In this document: one piece after another, positions 1-6,242 of the stretch
Numbering within the stretch: position 1 is the first letter of the stretch
Layout: the number at the start of each line of letters is the position of its first letter
Origin: an uncultured Eubacteriales bacterium
GTDB lineage: Bacteria; Bacillota; Clostridia; Peptostreptococcales; Anaerovoracaceae
Reading direction: 5' to 3'
Length of the DNA: 9,764 nt
NCBI GenBank assembly: GCA_900547295.1
Contig: URGK01000088.1
Coordinates: forward strand, 1 to 9,764
Translations under genes and position numbers: made by a program
Notes under the pieces: generated by a model
What the model saw: the letters and a program-made list of their open reading frames with translations, nothing else
Database searches by the model: none
Told to the model about the DNA's origin: nothing

Positions 1-14
1 TTTTTTATAACATA

Positions 15-133
15 GGAAATATCGACCTGTAGATATTTCCGTATGTTTCAAAGAAAGTACCTTGAATGTTATCGCACCTTACGTGCGATATGTGGGAATA
101 GGAATTTCAATTCCGTACATTTCCACTTTTTTT
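15..133 (+). ncRNA. Candidate structured RNA (several hairpins ending in a terminator)
   Basis: Seen: consecutive inverted repeats fill this gene-free stretch. GGAAATATC (15-23) pairs with GATATTTCC (32-40). TTCAA (47-51) pairs with TTGAA (62-66). TATCGCAC (70-77) pairs with GTGCGATA (83-90). A two-part stem at 92-126 is followed by seven T on the + strand. A TATAAC sequence at 6-11 could be a -10 box, but its -35 would fall outside the window. Inference: this could be a small RNA of about 115 nt, or the structured 3' UTR of a rightward gene ending just left of the window. No known RNA family is recognised and no sequence conservation could be tested. Confidence 0.25.
92..133 (+). terminator. 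Rho-independent terminator, rightward
   Basis: GTGGGAAT (92-99) pairs with ATTTCCAC (119-126) with one G-U pair. An inner stem GGAAT (101-105) pairs with ATTCC (110-114) around the loop TTCA. Seven T follow at 127-133. The T tract is on the + strand, so it would end a transcript coming from the left, converging on the leftward operon that stops at 138. In the leftward direction the same hairpin has no U tract. Confidence 0.6.
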
Positions 134-137
134 ATTG

Positions 138-728
138 CTATAAATCTCTGCTTTTCTGAAAATCATCGGGAGTGTTGAAATCACGGCTGCCGTCATAGAT
201 TTTGATGAAGCTGCCGCTTATCTGTCGGGATTCAAGAGGCCCTCCGGTAAAGGACTCATATATCTGCCAGCCTACGCAGCGGCTGATTTTACCGGCAAGA
301 AACAGCTCCTTTATTCTGTCAAAATGTTTTTTGAACACCTCGCCTGAGCCGACCTTGACTGCTATTATGGAGCGGTCGTTTCCGAAGAACATCATGGGGT
401 CGGCTTTGGTTTTAATTATAGTCTTGAGCGCGAACTCCGAGTAATAGGTGTCGCCGTAGAGGAAACATACATTGTCCTCCAGCAGCTCTTCTGTAAACCT
501 GTCAATCTCAAGTACGTTATTGGAAGGCTCATGCCTTACGGCGCCGGGTATATCGTATCTCGGATCGTGAGAGGTGATAATAACGCTGCAGCCCGGGTCC
601 ATTTCGTTCAGAAGCCTTACTGTTCTGAATATTATTTTCTCTCCGTCTATTTCTATAAAGTGCTTGGGTATATTATTAAAGTTGTTCCATCTGGTGCCTT
701 TGCCGTCGGCCATAATAATATATTTCAT
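138..728 (-). CDS. MobA/LicC-like nucleotidyltransferase (surface-glycan head-group activation)
   Basis: This 196-residue protein has the N-terminal nucleotide-binding signature of sugar/polyol-phosphate nucleotidyltransferases: ADGKGTRW at residues 7-14, then IPKHFIEIDGE at 20-30. A GD pair at 92-93 follows a hydrophobic strand and fits the metal/nucleotide site. The C-terminal stretch DFNTPDDF (183-190) matches the usual ending of MobA-like domains. The family makes NDP-activated sugars, choline or polyols; the substrate here cannot be read. The second position of the usual AAG is Asp (ADG). At 196 residues it is compact beside LicC-type enzymes. It is last in the leftward operon, and the AGGAGGG ribosome binding site (738-732) overlaps the TAG stop of the ATP-grasp gene, so the two are probably translationally coupled. 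No membrane segment is seen; it is probably cytoplasmic. Confidence 0.8.
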   Translation of the reverse strand: MKYIIMADGKGTRWNNFNNIPKHFIEIDGEKIIFRTVRLLNEMDPGCSVIITSHDPRYDIPGAVRHEPSNNVLEIDRFTEELLEDNVCFLYGDTYYSEFALKTIIKTKADPMMFFGNDRSIIAVKVGSGEVFKKHFDRIKELFLAGKISRCVGWQIYESFTGGPLESRQISGSFIKIYDGSRDFNTPDDFQKSRDL

Positions 729-736
729 AGGCCCTC

Positions 737-1783
737 CTATTTTATTACTTTGTGATGCCTGTAGAAATCTCCAAGCTCGCCGTTTCTCTGTCCGCCCCAG
801 AGCTGTATTATATTAACTCCCGAAGAGGTGTTTGCCTCTATAATGCAAAATCCGTCAGGTGTGATGAGAATATCCCACGCCACGAAATACATATAAGGGA
901 GCTTCTTTGCAAGTCTGAGCATACTCTCTTTAAGATTATCCCAGTCCGGAATGCGAACGCCCTCAATCGGCGCGCCTGAATCAGGGTGAACCTTGTGAAC
1001 ATCTAAATTGTGAAGGCATCTCGCTTCGCTCAGGGTACCTGTTTCAAGATCAATCTTTGATACAAGTCCGCCTCTGCTGCCGTTGTCAACAGGAATTGTC
1101 TCCTTGGTGCCTATACGCTGTACCGCAAAGAATATCTTGAACTCATCGGTCTTTGGATCTCTGAGAGTTATAAGCCTGATGGTGTTTACTGTCTTGTCAT
1201 AAATCTGAGATGAATAGCTGTGCTGACTCATAGCCTGACATATCATCCAGTCCTCCTGCTTTTTGAGAAATGCAATCATATCATCATATGATACCTGCTT
1301 CTCATCTATGCATGGACAGCCGTTTTTGTAATCCAGTCTGAATACACCGTTGCCCTTGCCCTTGGCATAAGGCTTGATAAACAGAGGACTGTGGTGCTTT
1401 ATTATTTCATAAACCTGCTCATAGGTCATATTTGAATTGCTGAAATCAAACAGCAGTCTGTCGCGCTTCATGGCATATATCTTAGGTACGGTCACATACT
1501 GCTGAAGCACTTCGTTGCAGGCGATTTTGTTGTTCAGAAGATAGTCAAACGGTTCGTTGATATACCTTGACCTGTACCAGTCAAACTCCGACAGATATTC
1601 TTTTTTGTCGTTGTGCTTAAAATCGTAGAGTATCCACTGATCGGCCAGATAGCCTCCGAATATGTTGGCGCGAAGCTTGGTGAAAAAAGAACATTTGAAA
1701 TTGTTTTTGGCAAACAGTATTCTTCTGAAATAAAGGACAAAGAGCCTTAATTTATTGAAGCATTTCCTTGCAAATTTAAGCAT
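737..1783 (-). CDS. Sugar-transfer-associated ATP-grasp protein
   Basis: The 348-residue protein carries an ATP-grasp fold resembling the sugar-transfer-associated group found in capsule and teichoic acid loci. Visible elements are FIKPYAKGKGNGVF (135-148), with a likely ATP-binding lysine at 137 and a glycine-rich loop, VNTIR (199-203), the GSRGGLVSKID segment (235-245), AWDI (302-305) and IEANTSSGV (315-323), whose Glu and Asn would bind magnesium. The N-terminal 35 residues are basic and aromatic without a clear signal peptide, so peripheral membrane contact is possible. ATP-grasp enzymes join a carboxylate to an amine or thiol; what this one joins is unknown. It lies 2 bases after the glycerophosphotransferase gene (TGA at 1788-1786, ATG at 1783) and 8 bases before the nucleotidyltransferase, so all three are one operon. 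An AAAGGAAA ribosome binding site lies inside the upstream gene end. Confidence 0.78.
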   Translation of the reverse strand: MLKFARKCFNKLRLFVLYFRRILFAKNNFKCSFFTKLRANIFGGYLADQWILYDFKHNDKKEYLSEFDWYRSRYINEPFDYLLNNKIACNEVLQQYVTVPKIYAMKRDRLLFDFSNSNMTYEQVYEIIKHHSPLFIKPYAKGKGNGVFRLDYKNGCPCIDEKQVSYDDMIAFLKKQEDWMICQAMSQHSYSSQIYDKTVNTIRLITLRDPKTDEFKIFFAVQRIGTKETIPVDNGSRGGLVSKIDLETGTLSEARCLHNLDVHKVHPDSGAPIEGVRIPDWDNLKESMLRLAKKLPYMYFVAWDILITPDGFCIIEANTSSGVNIIQLWGGQRNGELGDFYRHHKVIK

Positions 1784-1785
1784 AA

Positions 1786-2898
1786 TCAGTTTCCTTTCAA
1801 AGTTAATATCATATCGGCTAAAAGCTTTGTGGAGCAGCCCAGAGGTTCAGGCAGAAATCTCTGTCTGTAGCTTTGAAGTGAGCTTTCCGGGTATTCGCCG
1901 TCTATGGCGCGGCACAGCTCCTCTGCCGATTTGAATACGCAGCCCGGCATTTCTTTGAACAGATCTATGTTCGTGCCGTTCTTCGAGGTGTATTCCTCAT
2001 AATCATATACGAAATAGTATGTTTTGCGGTTTAATATCGCGCCCTCTATGGCTATGGCCGAATAGTCTGTAATCAGATAATCGCAGACCGAAAGCAGCTC
2101 CACCGATTTGAACTCATCACAGGTATAGACCTGTGGTATGTCGCAGGAAAGGGGCTGATTCGGGTGACCCTTAACCACAAGTATATATTTATCAAAATCT
2201 ATATTTTCCGCAAGGGGCAGCCAGTTTACTTCGATGCCCTTTCTGAAAGTGGGAGCATAAAGCAACACTGTCCTGCCCTTAAATTCGGGATAGCTTTTGT
2301 ATATTTTTTCGCGGTTTGCAGCTTCCTGATTTAAAAGGTAGTCTATTCTCGGAAGCCCGATATTGACAAGCCTGTCCTCGGTCGTGCCAAAGGACGCGCA
2401 GTAATAAGGGTTCCAGGCCTTGCCTCCCGCGATTATATAATCATAATTTCTGTGCATGCACAGCTCGTCTGCCACAAGTCTGCCTCTGCCGCCTGCCTTG
2501 CCCACAGTCTGATATCCCGACTGTTTGATTTTGCCAAGGGCATGCCATATCTGAATTACCGTAAGGCTGCTTTTGTGGTTCAGCATACATACAGCAGGCC
2601 AGTATGAGTCTATGATACATACATTTGAAGTTGCCAGATGGTACATACTTCTCAGCATACATATTCCAAATGAAAGATAATCGGCCTTGCTGTCACTGGA
2701 GCGTTTGCATATGGTGACGAAACGAAGATCCGCCTCTCTCTTTGCAAGCTCCTCCTGAAGCATTGCAAAATCCAGAGTTGTCTCGTTGGACTGTCTGCTG
2801 AGAAACAGAATTTTGCTTCTGTTCACAGGAAACAGCTTCATCGGAGCGTATATAATTCTGAGAAGCAGCTTGAATATTTTTAATATAAGTTTCATCAT
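1786..2898 (-). CDS. CDP-glycerol glycerophosphotransferase family protein (TagB/TagF-like)
   Basis: This 370-residue protein matches the CDP-glycerol glycerophosphotransferase family, which adds glycerol-phosphate (or ribitol-phosphate) from a CDP donor to lipid-linked wall-polymer intermediates on the inner face of the membrane. Motifs in order are QIWHALGKIKQSG (116-128, with the likely catalytic His 119), GLPR (181-184), YAPTFRKG (214-221), KGHP (243-246) and LITDYSAIAIEGA (275-287). A basic, hydrophobic N-terminus (2-24) could anchor it peripherally to the membrane. The length fits single-domain TagB/TarB-type proteins rather than the long TagF polymerase. It is first in a leftward three-gene operon. 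Two adjacent ATG codons (2898 and 2895) are possible starts; AAAGGA upstream suits either. Donor identity (CDP-glycerol, CDP-ribitol or another CDP-polyol) is open. Confidence 0.85.
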   Translation of the reverse strand: MMKLILKIFKLLLRIIYAPMKLFPVNRSKILFLSRQSNETTLDFAMLQEELAKREADLRFVTICKRSSDSKADYLSFGICMLRSMYHLATSNVCIIDSYWPAVCMLNHKSSLTVIQIWHALGKIKQSGYQTVGKAGGRGRLVADELCMHRNYDYIIAGGKAWNPYYCASFGTTEDRLVNIGLPRIDYLLNQEAANREKIYKSYPEFKGRTVLLYAPTFRKGIEVNWLPLAENIDFDKYILVVKGHPNQPLSCDIPQVYTCDEFKSVELLSVCDYLITDYSAIAIEGAILNRKTYYFVYDYEEYTSKNGTNIDLFKEMPGCVFKSAEELCRAIDGEYPESSLQSYRQRFLPEPLGCSTKLLADMILTLKGN

Positions 2899-2926
2899 TA
2901 ATGTTTCCTTTTAGTCAATCATATAT

Positions 2927-2955
2927 AATTTACCATAAGTCAGACTCAAAGTAAA
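2927..2955 (-). promoter_or_regulatory. Putative promoter of the leftward glycan operon
   Basis: On the - strand, TTTACT (2955-2950) and TAAATT (2932-2927) are 17 bases apart, and TGG precedes the -10 as an extended -10 element. An overlapping alternative pairs TTGAGT with TATATG at 18 bases. Both boxes are imperfect. The location, in the gap between divergent units and just upstream of the start at 2898, supports a promoter here. Confidence 0.45.
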
Positions 2956-2984
2956 TAATTGCAGGCAGGCTAAAGGGGGAAATG

Positions 2985-3013
2985 TTGATTTTTTTATCTG
3001 TATGGAATATAAT
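2985..3013 (+). promoter_or_regulatory. Sigma-A promoter of the exporter operon
   Basis: TTGATT (2985-2990) and a perfect TATAAT (3008-3013) are separated by exactly 17 bases. Transcription should begin near 3020, giving a leader of about 70 nt before the permease start at 3092. The divergent promoter for the leftward operon lies only about 30 bases away, so the two units could be co-regulated. Confidence 0.72.
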
Positions 3014-3091
3014 AACTCATAGAAATTTTAAAAGCTATATGAGGACAGGGCATGCGGCAGGTGTATTGACGTATGTCCGACAGGGGAAACT

Positions 3092-3907
3092 ATGTTTAAA
3101 GTATTAAAAGAGATAATTAACGAGCATATATCATACAAAGAGCAGATAATAAGTCTTGCCAGGGTTGATATAGACAAGAATTTCAAAGGCTCGGGACTGG
3201 GCTGGCTGTGGGCTTTTGTGAAGCCTACAATGACGATATTCGTATACTGGTTTGCAATTACAATAGGCTTCAGAGGCTCCAAGTCAATAGACGGAATTGT
3301 ATGTCCGTATTTCCTGTGGCTTGTTGTCGGTATGATAGCCTGGTTTTATATGAGGGATATGATTTTCAGCGGCGCATCGTGCTTCCGCAGGTACAAGCAG
3401 CTTGTTACCAAGATAAAATTTCCCGTTTCGGTAATTCCGACGTTTGTAAGTGTATCTAACCTGTGCAGCCATGTTCTTCTGATGGGCGGAGTTGTTGTTC
3501 TGTTCTTCTGCTTCGGATTTCCGCCGTCGATTTACTGGATACAGCTTCCTTTATATACTGCATTTATGCTGCTGTTTACTATTGTATGGAGTATGGCGAC
3601 AGGTCTGCTTTCTGTTGTAAGCAGGGATTTTCACAATATGCTCAAGGCTATGGTATCCGCAGTGTTCTGGCTTTCGGGTATTCTTTTCAATGTGAAATCA
3701 ATTCCGTATGTATGGATAAGAAGGCTGTTTTATTTCAATCCCGTAACCTATATAGTCGAGGGCTACAGAAACTGTTTTGCAAGGCATATATGGTTTTTTG
3801 AACAGTGGAAACAGCTGCTGTGCTTCCTGTTTGTACTGTTTGTATTCGCAATGATTGCGCTGTGGCTTTACAAGAGACTGAGAAAAGAAATACCGGATGT
3901 TCTGTAG
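3092..3907 (+). CDS. ABC-2 type polymer exporter permease (TagG/Wzm-like)
   Basis: This 271-residue integral membrane protein is of the ABC-2 polysaccharide/teichoic acid exporter type. The cytoplasmic N-terminus carries the family motif FKGSGLGWLWAFVKP (31-45, compare the usual Y-x-x-S-x-LG-x-x-W...P). Hydrophobic segments follow at about 44-60, 70-88, 118-141, 147-175, 186-202 and 241-260, giving the expected six spans. FYFNPVTYIVEGYR (213-226) before the last span is typical of TagG. It would form the channel that moves a lipid-linked wall or capsule polymer across the membrane, powered by the next gene product. AGGGG (3082-3086) is the ribosome binding site. Its TAG stop (3905-3907) is part of the next gene's AGGAGGG. 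The naming is by family; the transported polymer is not known. Confidence 0.88.
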   Translation: MFKVLKEIINEHISYKEQIISLARVDIDKNFKGSGLGWLWAFVKPTMTIFVYWFAITIGFRGSKSIDGIVCPYFLWLVVGMIAWFYMRDMIFSGASCFRRYKQLVTKIKFPVSVIPTFVSVSNLCSHVLLMGGVVVLFFCFGFPPSIYWIQLPLYTAFMLLFTIVWSMATGLLSVVSRDFHNMLKAMVSAVFWLSGILFNVKSIPYVWIRRLFYFNPVTYIVEGYRNCFARHIWFFEQWKQLLCFLFVLFVFAMIALWLYKRLRKEIPDVL

Positions 3908-3917
3908 GAGGGCGGCA

Positions 3918-4745
3918 ATGAGTGAACCTATTATAAAAGTGAAGAATGTTACAAAGGTCTACAGACTCTACAAAAGCAACAAAGAAAGAATGAAATCCGT
4001 TCTTTTCAGAAAGGGCAAATACAAAAAGAAAAAGGCTGTCAACAATGTTTCTCTTGAAATTTACAAAGGAGAAACAGTAGCCTTTATAGGCAACAACGGC
4101 GCAGGCAAATCCACTCTTATGAAGATGATAACAGGGGTTACCTTTCCTACTAAGGGCGAGATTGAGGTAAATGGCAACATAAATGCTATTCTTGAACTGA
4201 GGGCGGGCTTTGACCCTGAATTTACAGGCAGACAGAACCTGTATTTGAGAGGCAGGCTGCTGGGGTGGAGCGATGAGCAGATTAAAGAGCATGAGGATGA
4301 GATAATAGAATTTGCGGAACTTGGAGAATATATAGACCAGCCTGTCAGAACCTACTCCAGCGGTATGGCTGCAAGACTGGGCTTTGCAATTAATATGACT
4401 ATGAAGCCCGATATACTGATAATAGATGAAGCCATGGGAGTAGGTGACAGGGGTTTCAGAATTAAATGTATAAACAGGCTGAAATCAATAGTTTCAGATG
4501 AAAACGTCACGCTTCTGTTTGTTTCAGGCTCCATGCTTCTTAACAAGCAGCTTTGTACCAGAGGCATCGTTATAGATTCCGGCAAGGTGGCGTTTGACGG
4601 ACCGGTAAAAGAGGCCGGCAAGTTTTATGATACTCATTTTGTCAGGAGAGAGCCGATTGAAAAGTCTCTTGAAGAGGAGCTTGAAGAGCGTTCCCTCGAA
4701 CTCGACACAGATGACGATGACGACGATGAAAGCGAAGAAATGTAA
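3918..4745 (+). CDS. ABC exporter ATPase (TagH/Wzt-like) with an altered H-loop and acidic tail
   Basis: The start at 3918 is preferred over the ATG at 3897 because AGGAGGG (3906-3912) lies five bases before it; the protein is then 275 residues. Walker A is GNNGAGKST (58-66), the signature is YSSGM (146-150), and Walker B with the catalytic Glu is ILIIDEAMGVGD (166-177, E171). AGFDPEFTGRQN (96-107) is typical of TagH/Wzt ATPases. The position normally held by the H-loop histidine (V-S-H-S) reads FVSGSM (201-206), with glycine at 204; the codon is GGC. The C-terminus is strongly acidic from about 250 and contains six consecutive Asp (265-270). There is no Wzt-type carbohydrate-binding domain. 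It partners the upstream permease to drive polymer export. It could still be active, since some ABC ATPases tolerate H-loop changes. Confidence 0.88.
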   Translation: MSEPIIKVKNVTKVYRLYKSNKERMKSVLFRKGKYKKKKAVNNVSLEIYKGETVAFIGNNGAGKSTLMKMITGVTFPTKGEIEVNGNINAILELRAGFDPEFTGRQNLYLRGRLLGWSDEQIKEHEDEIIEFAELGEYIDQPVRTYSSGMAARLGFAINMTMKPDILIIDEAMGVGDRGFRIKCINRLKSIVSDENVTLLFVSGSMLLNKQLCTRGIVIDSGKVAFDGPVKEAGKFYDTHFVRREPIEKSLEEELEERSLELDTDDDDDDESEEM

Positions 4746-4754
4746 GGATATATC

Positions 4755-4786
4755 TGCTCAATGTTTGCAATTCGGAACATTGAGCA
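4755..4786 (+). repeat. Perfect inverted repeat after the exporter operon (weak terminator or operator)
   Basis: TGCTCAATGTT (4755-4765) and AACATTGAGCA (4776-4786) are perfectly complementary over 11 bp with a 10-base loop. The repeat begins 10 bases after the exporter stop. It is followed by AT-rich sequence but no continuous T run, so it would be a weak terminator at best. It lies about 30 bases upstream of the next gene's promoter, so it could instead be an operator. Confidence 0.55.
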
Positions 4787-4816
4787 AATTAGTATTAATT
4801 TTGAGCAAAACCATAG

Positions 4817-4844
4817 TTGTATCAAAAGTATGATATGGTAGAAT
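4817..4844 (+). promoter_or_regulatory. Extended -10 promoter of the dehydrogenase gene
   Basis: TAGAAT (4839-4844) is preceded by TGG (4836-4838), an extended -10 element. A weak -35, TTGTAT (4817-4822), lies 16 bases upstream. Transcription would start near 4851, leaving a leader of about 50 nt with a strong ribosome binding site. Confidence 0.5.
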
Positions 4845-4902
4845 AAAAGTACAGACAAGTGTAAAACAGCAATAATGCTGAACATAAAATGGAGGTAATG
4901 AT

Positions 4903-6189
4903 ATGAAACTTTTAATCATCGGAGCTGGCGGAGTTGGTACATCAGCTGCTAAGATTATAGCTAGAGCAGGAGCAGACGGAGACTGGGCAGAAAAAGTAGT
5001 AGTTGCTGACTATGATCTTGAAAGAGCAAAGAAAGTTGCTAATGAAATCTGCGGCGGAGGAAAATTCGTTCCTGAACAGATCAACGCAATGGATGCAGAG
5101 AGCATCAAATCAGTTGCAAAGAAGCACGGTTGCGATTTCGCAATGAACGCTTGTGACCCAAGAATGAACGAAACTATATTTGATACTTGCTTAGAAATCG
5201 GTATCGGATACTTAGACTGTGCTATGACATTAGGTACAGAGCACCCTGAAAAACCTTATGAATTAACAAACATCAAACTTGGTGACTATCAGTTCGCTAA
5301 GCAGAAGGAATGGGAAAAATCAGGAAAGATCGCTATCTGCGGATCAGGCGTTGAACCAGGTATGGCTGACGTATTTGCTAAGTATGCAGCTAAGCACTTA
5401 TTCGACAAGATCGACGAAGTTAACGTAAGAGACGGAGATAACTACGGAAATACTGATTCAGACTTTGGTTTCTCAGTATGGACAACTATCGAAGAATGCT
5501 TACAGCCACCAGTAATCTGGGAAAAGAACGAAGAGCATCCTGAAGGACACTGGTTCTGTACAGAACAGTTCTCAGAACCTGAAATCTTCAACTTCCCTGG
5601 CGGAATCGGCGACGTAGAAGTAATCAACGTTGAACACGAAGAAGTACTGTTAGTACCAAGAGAAATCGATTGTAACAGATGTACATTCAAGTATGGTGTA
5701 CCTGCTGATTTCAGAAAGAAATTAATGGTATTATTTGAATATGGTCTTTCAGACAAGAGAAACAAGATCAAGGTTGGCGACAGCGAAATCACTCCTAGAG
5801 ACTTCGTATGCAAAGTTATCCCTAGCCCAGTTGATGCTACAATGACAATGACTGGTAAGGGCTGCGCTGGTACTTGGGTAACTGGATGGAAAGACGGCAA
5901 GTACAGATCAGTTTACTTATATCAGATCGCTGACAACCAGGAATGTATCGCTAAGTACACTACTAACTCAGTAGTTGCTCAGACTGCAGTAGGTCCTGTA
6001 ATCATGATGGAACTTATCGCTAAGGGAATCTGGAACGATGCTGGTGCATGGGGTCCAGAACACTTCGATCCAGATCCATTCGTAGAAAGACTTGCTAAGT
6101 ACGAATTCCCTGCAGGAATCAAAGAAATGGATTCAGAATATGCAGATGAATTAAACGAAAAGGCTTTCTTAGACGCAGTTTCAAAATAA
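4903..6189 (+). CDS. Saccharopine dehydrogenase-family NAD(P)-dependent oxidoreductase
   Basis: The 428-residue protein begins with a Rossmann nucleotide-binding motif, LLIIGAGGVGTSAAK (3-17), followed by ADYD (35-38) at the end of the second strand. NACDP (82-86), CGSGVEPGMAD (146-156) and a C-terminal block around QTAVGPVIMMELIA (360-373) and PEHFDPDPFVERL (385-397) fit the saccharopine dehydrogenase/carboxynorspermidine dehydrogenase family. These enzymes reduce imines formed between an amine and a carbonyl, or run the reverse reaction. The substrate here is not known: no decarboxylase partner (nspC) or lysine-pathway gene adjoins it. GGAGGT (4891-4896) sits six bases before ATG. It is monocistronic, with its own promoter and terminator. 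Codon use is strongly biased: 26 of 29 Ile codons are ATC against 1 of 22 in the preceding ATPase gene, and the arginines I read are AGA. This implies very high expression. Confidence 0.82.
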   Translation: MKLLIIGAGGVGTSAAKIIARAGADGDWAEKVVVADYDLERAKKVANEICGGGKFVPEQINAMDAESIKSVAKKHGCDFAMNACDPRMNETIFDTCLEIGIGYLDCAMTLGTEHPEKPYELTNIKLGDYQFAKQKEWEKSGKIAICGSGVEPGMADVFAKYAAKHLFDKIDEVNVRDGDNYGNTDSDFGFSVWTTIEECLQPPVIWEKNEEHPEGHWFCTEQFSEPEIFNFPGGIGDVEVINVEHEEVLLVPREIDCNRCTFKYGVPADFRKKLMVLFEYGLSDKRNKIKVGDSEITPRDFVCKVIPSPVDATMTMTGKGCAGTWVTGWKDGKYRSVYLYQIADNQECIAKYTTNSVVAQTAVGPVIMMELIAKGIWNDAGAWGPEHFDPDPFVERLAKYEFPAGIKEMDSEYADELNEKAFLDAVSK

Positions 6190-6206
6190 TTTAAATTGCA
6201 GATAAT

Positions 6207-6237
6207 AGCGAGGTCGTATGACCTCGCTTGTTTTTTT
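6207..6237 (+). terminator. Intrinsic terminator of the dehydrogenase gene
   Basis: AGCGAGGTC (6207-6215) pairs with GACCTCGCT (6220-6228) around the four-base loop GTAT, and TTGTTTTTTT follows (6228-6237). It begins 18 bases after the stop codon. This is a strong, textbook rightward terminator. Confidence 0.9.
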
Positions 6238-6242
6238 CTCAG

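Noticed and set aside
1..137. tracrRNA or CRISPR-associated RNA in the left hairpin region
   Set aside because: No repeat-spacer array, cas gene or recognisable anti-repeat is visible in the window; hairpins plus a poly-T tract alone do not support it.
3044..3086. GACAGGG direct repeat (3044-3050 and 3079-3085) in the exporter leader
   Set aside because: It is short and purine-rich, and the second copy is explained as the permease Shine-Dalgarno; chance is sufficient.
3897..3917. ATG at 3897 as an alternative start of the exporter ATPase
   Set aside because: It lies inside the permease gene without its own Shine-Dalgarno, while the ATG at 3918 has AGGAGGG five bases upstream and gives a normal family N-terminus.
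3735..4292. 185-codon open frame on the - strand across the permease/ATPase junction
   Set aside because: It is antisense to two well-supported genes, has low-complexity composition with no recognisable motif, and is explained as a shadow of their codon pattern.
4543..4548. Possible H-loop histidine further downstream in the exporter ATPase
   Set aside because: The next residues (LLNKQLCTRGIVID) contain no histidine, so a shifted H-loop does not rescue the missing residue.
5442..5900. 152-codon open frame antisense to the dehydrogenase gene
   Set aside because: The dehydrogenase has clear family motifs; its unusual codon bias suppresses stop codons on the opposite strand, which explains the length.
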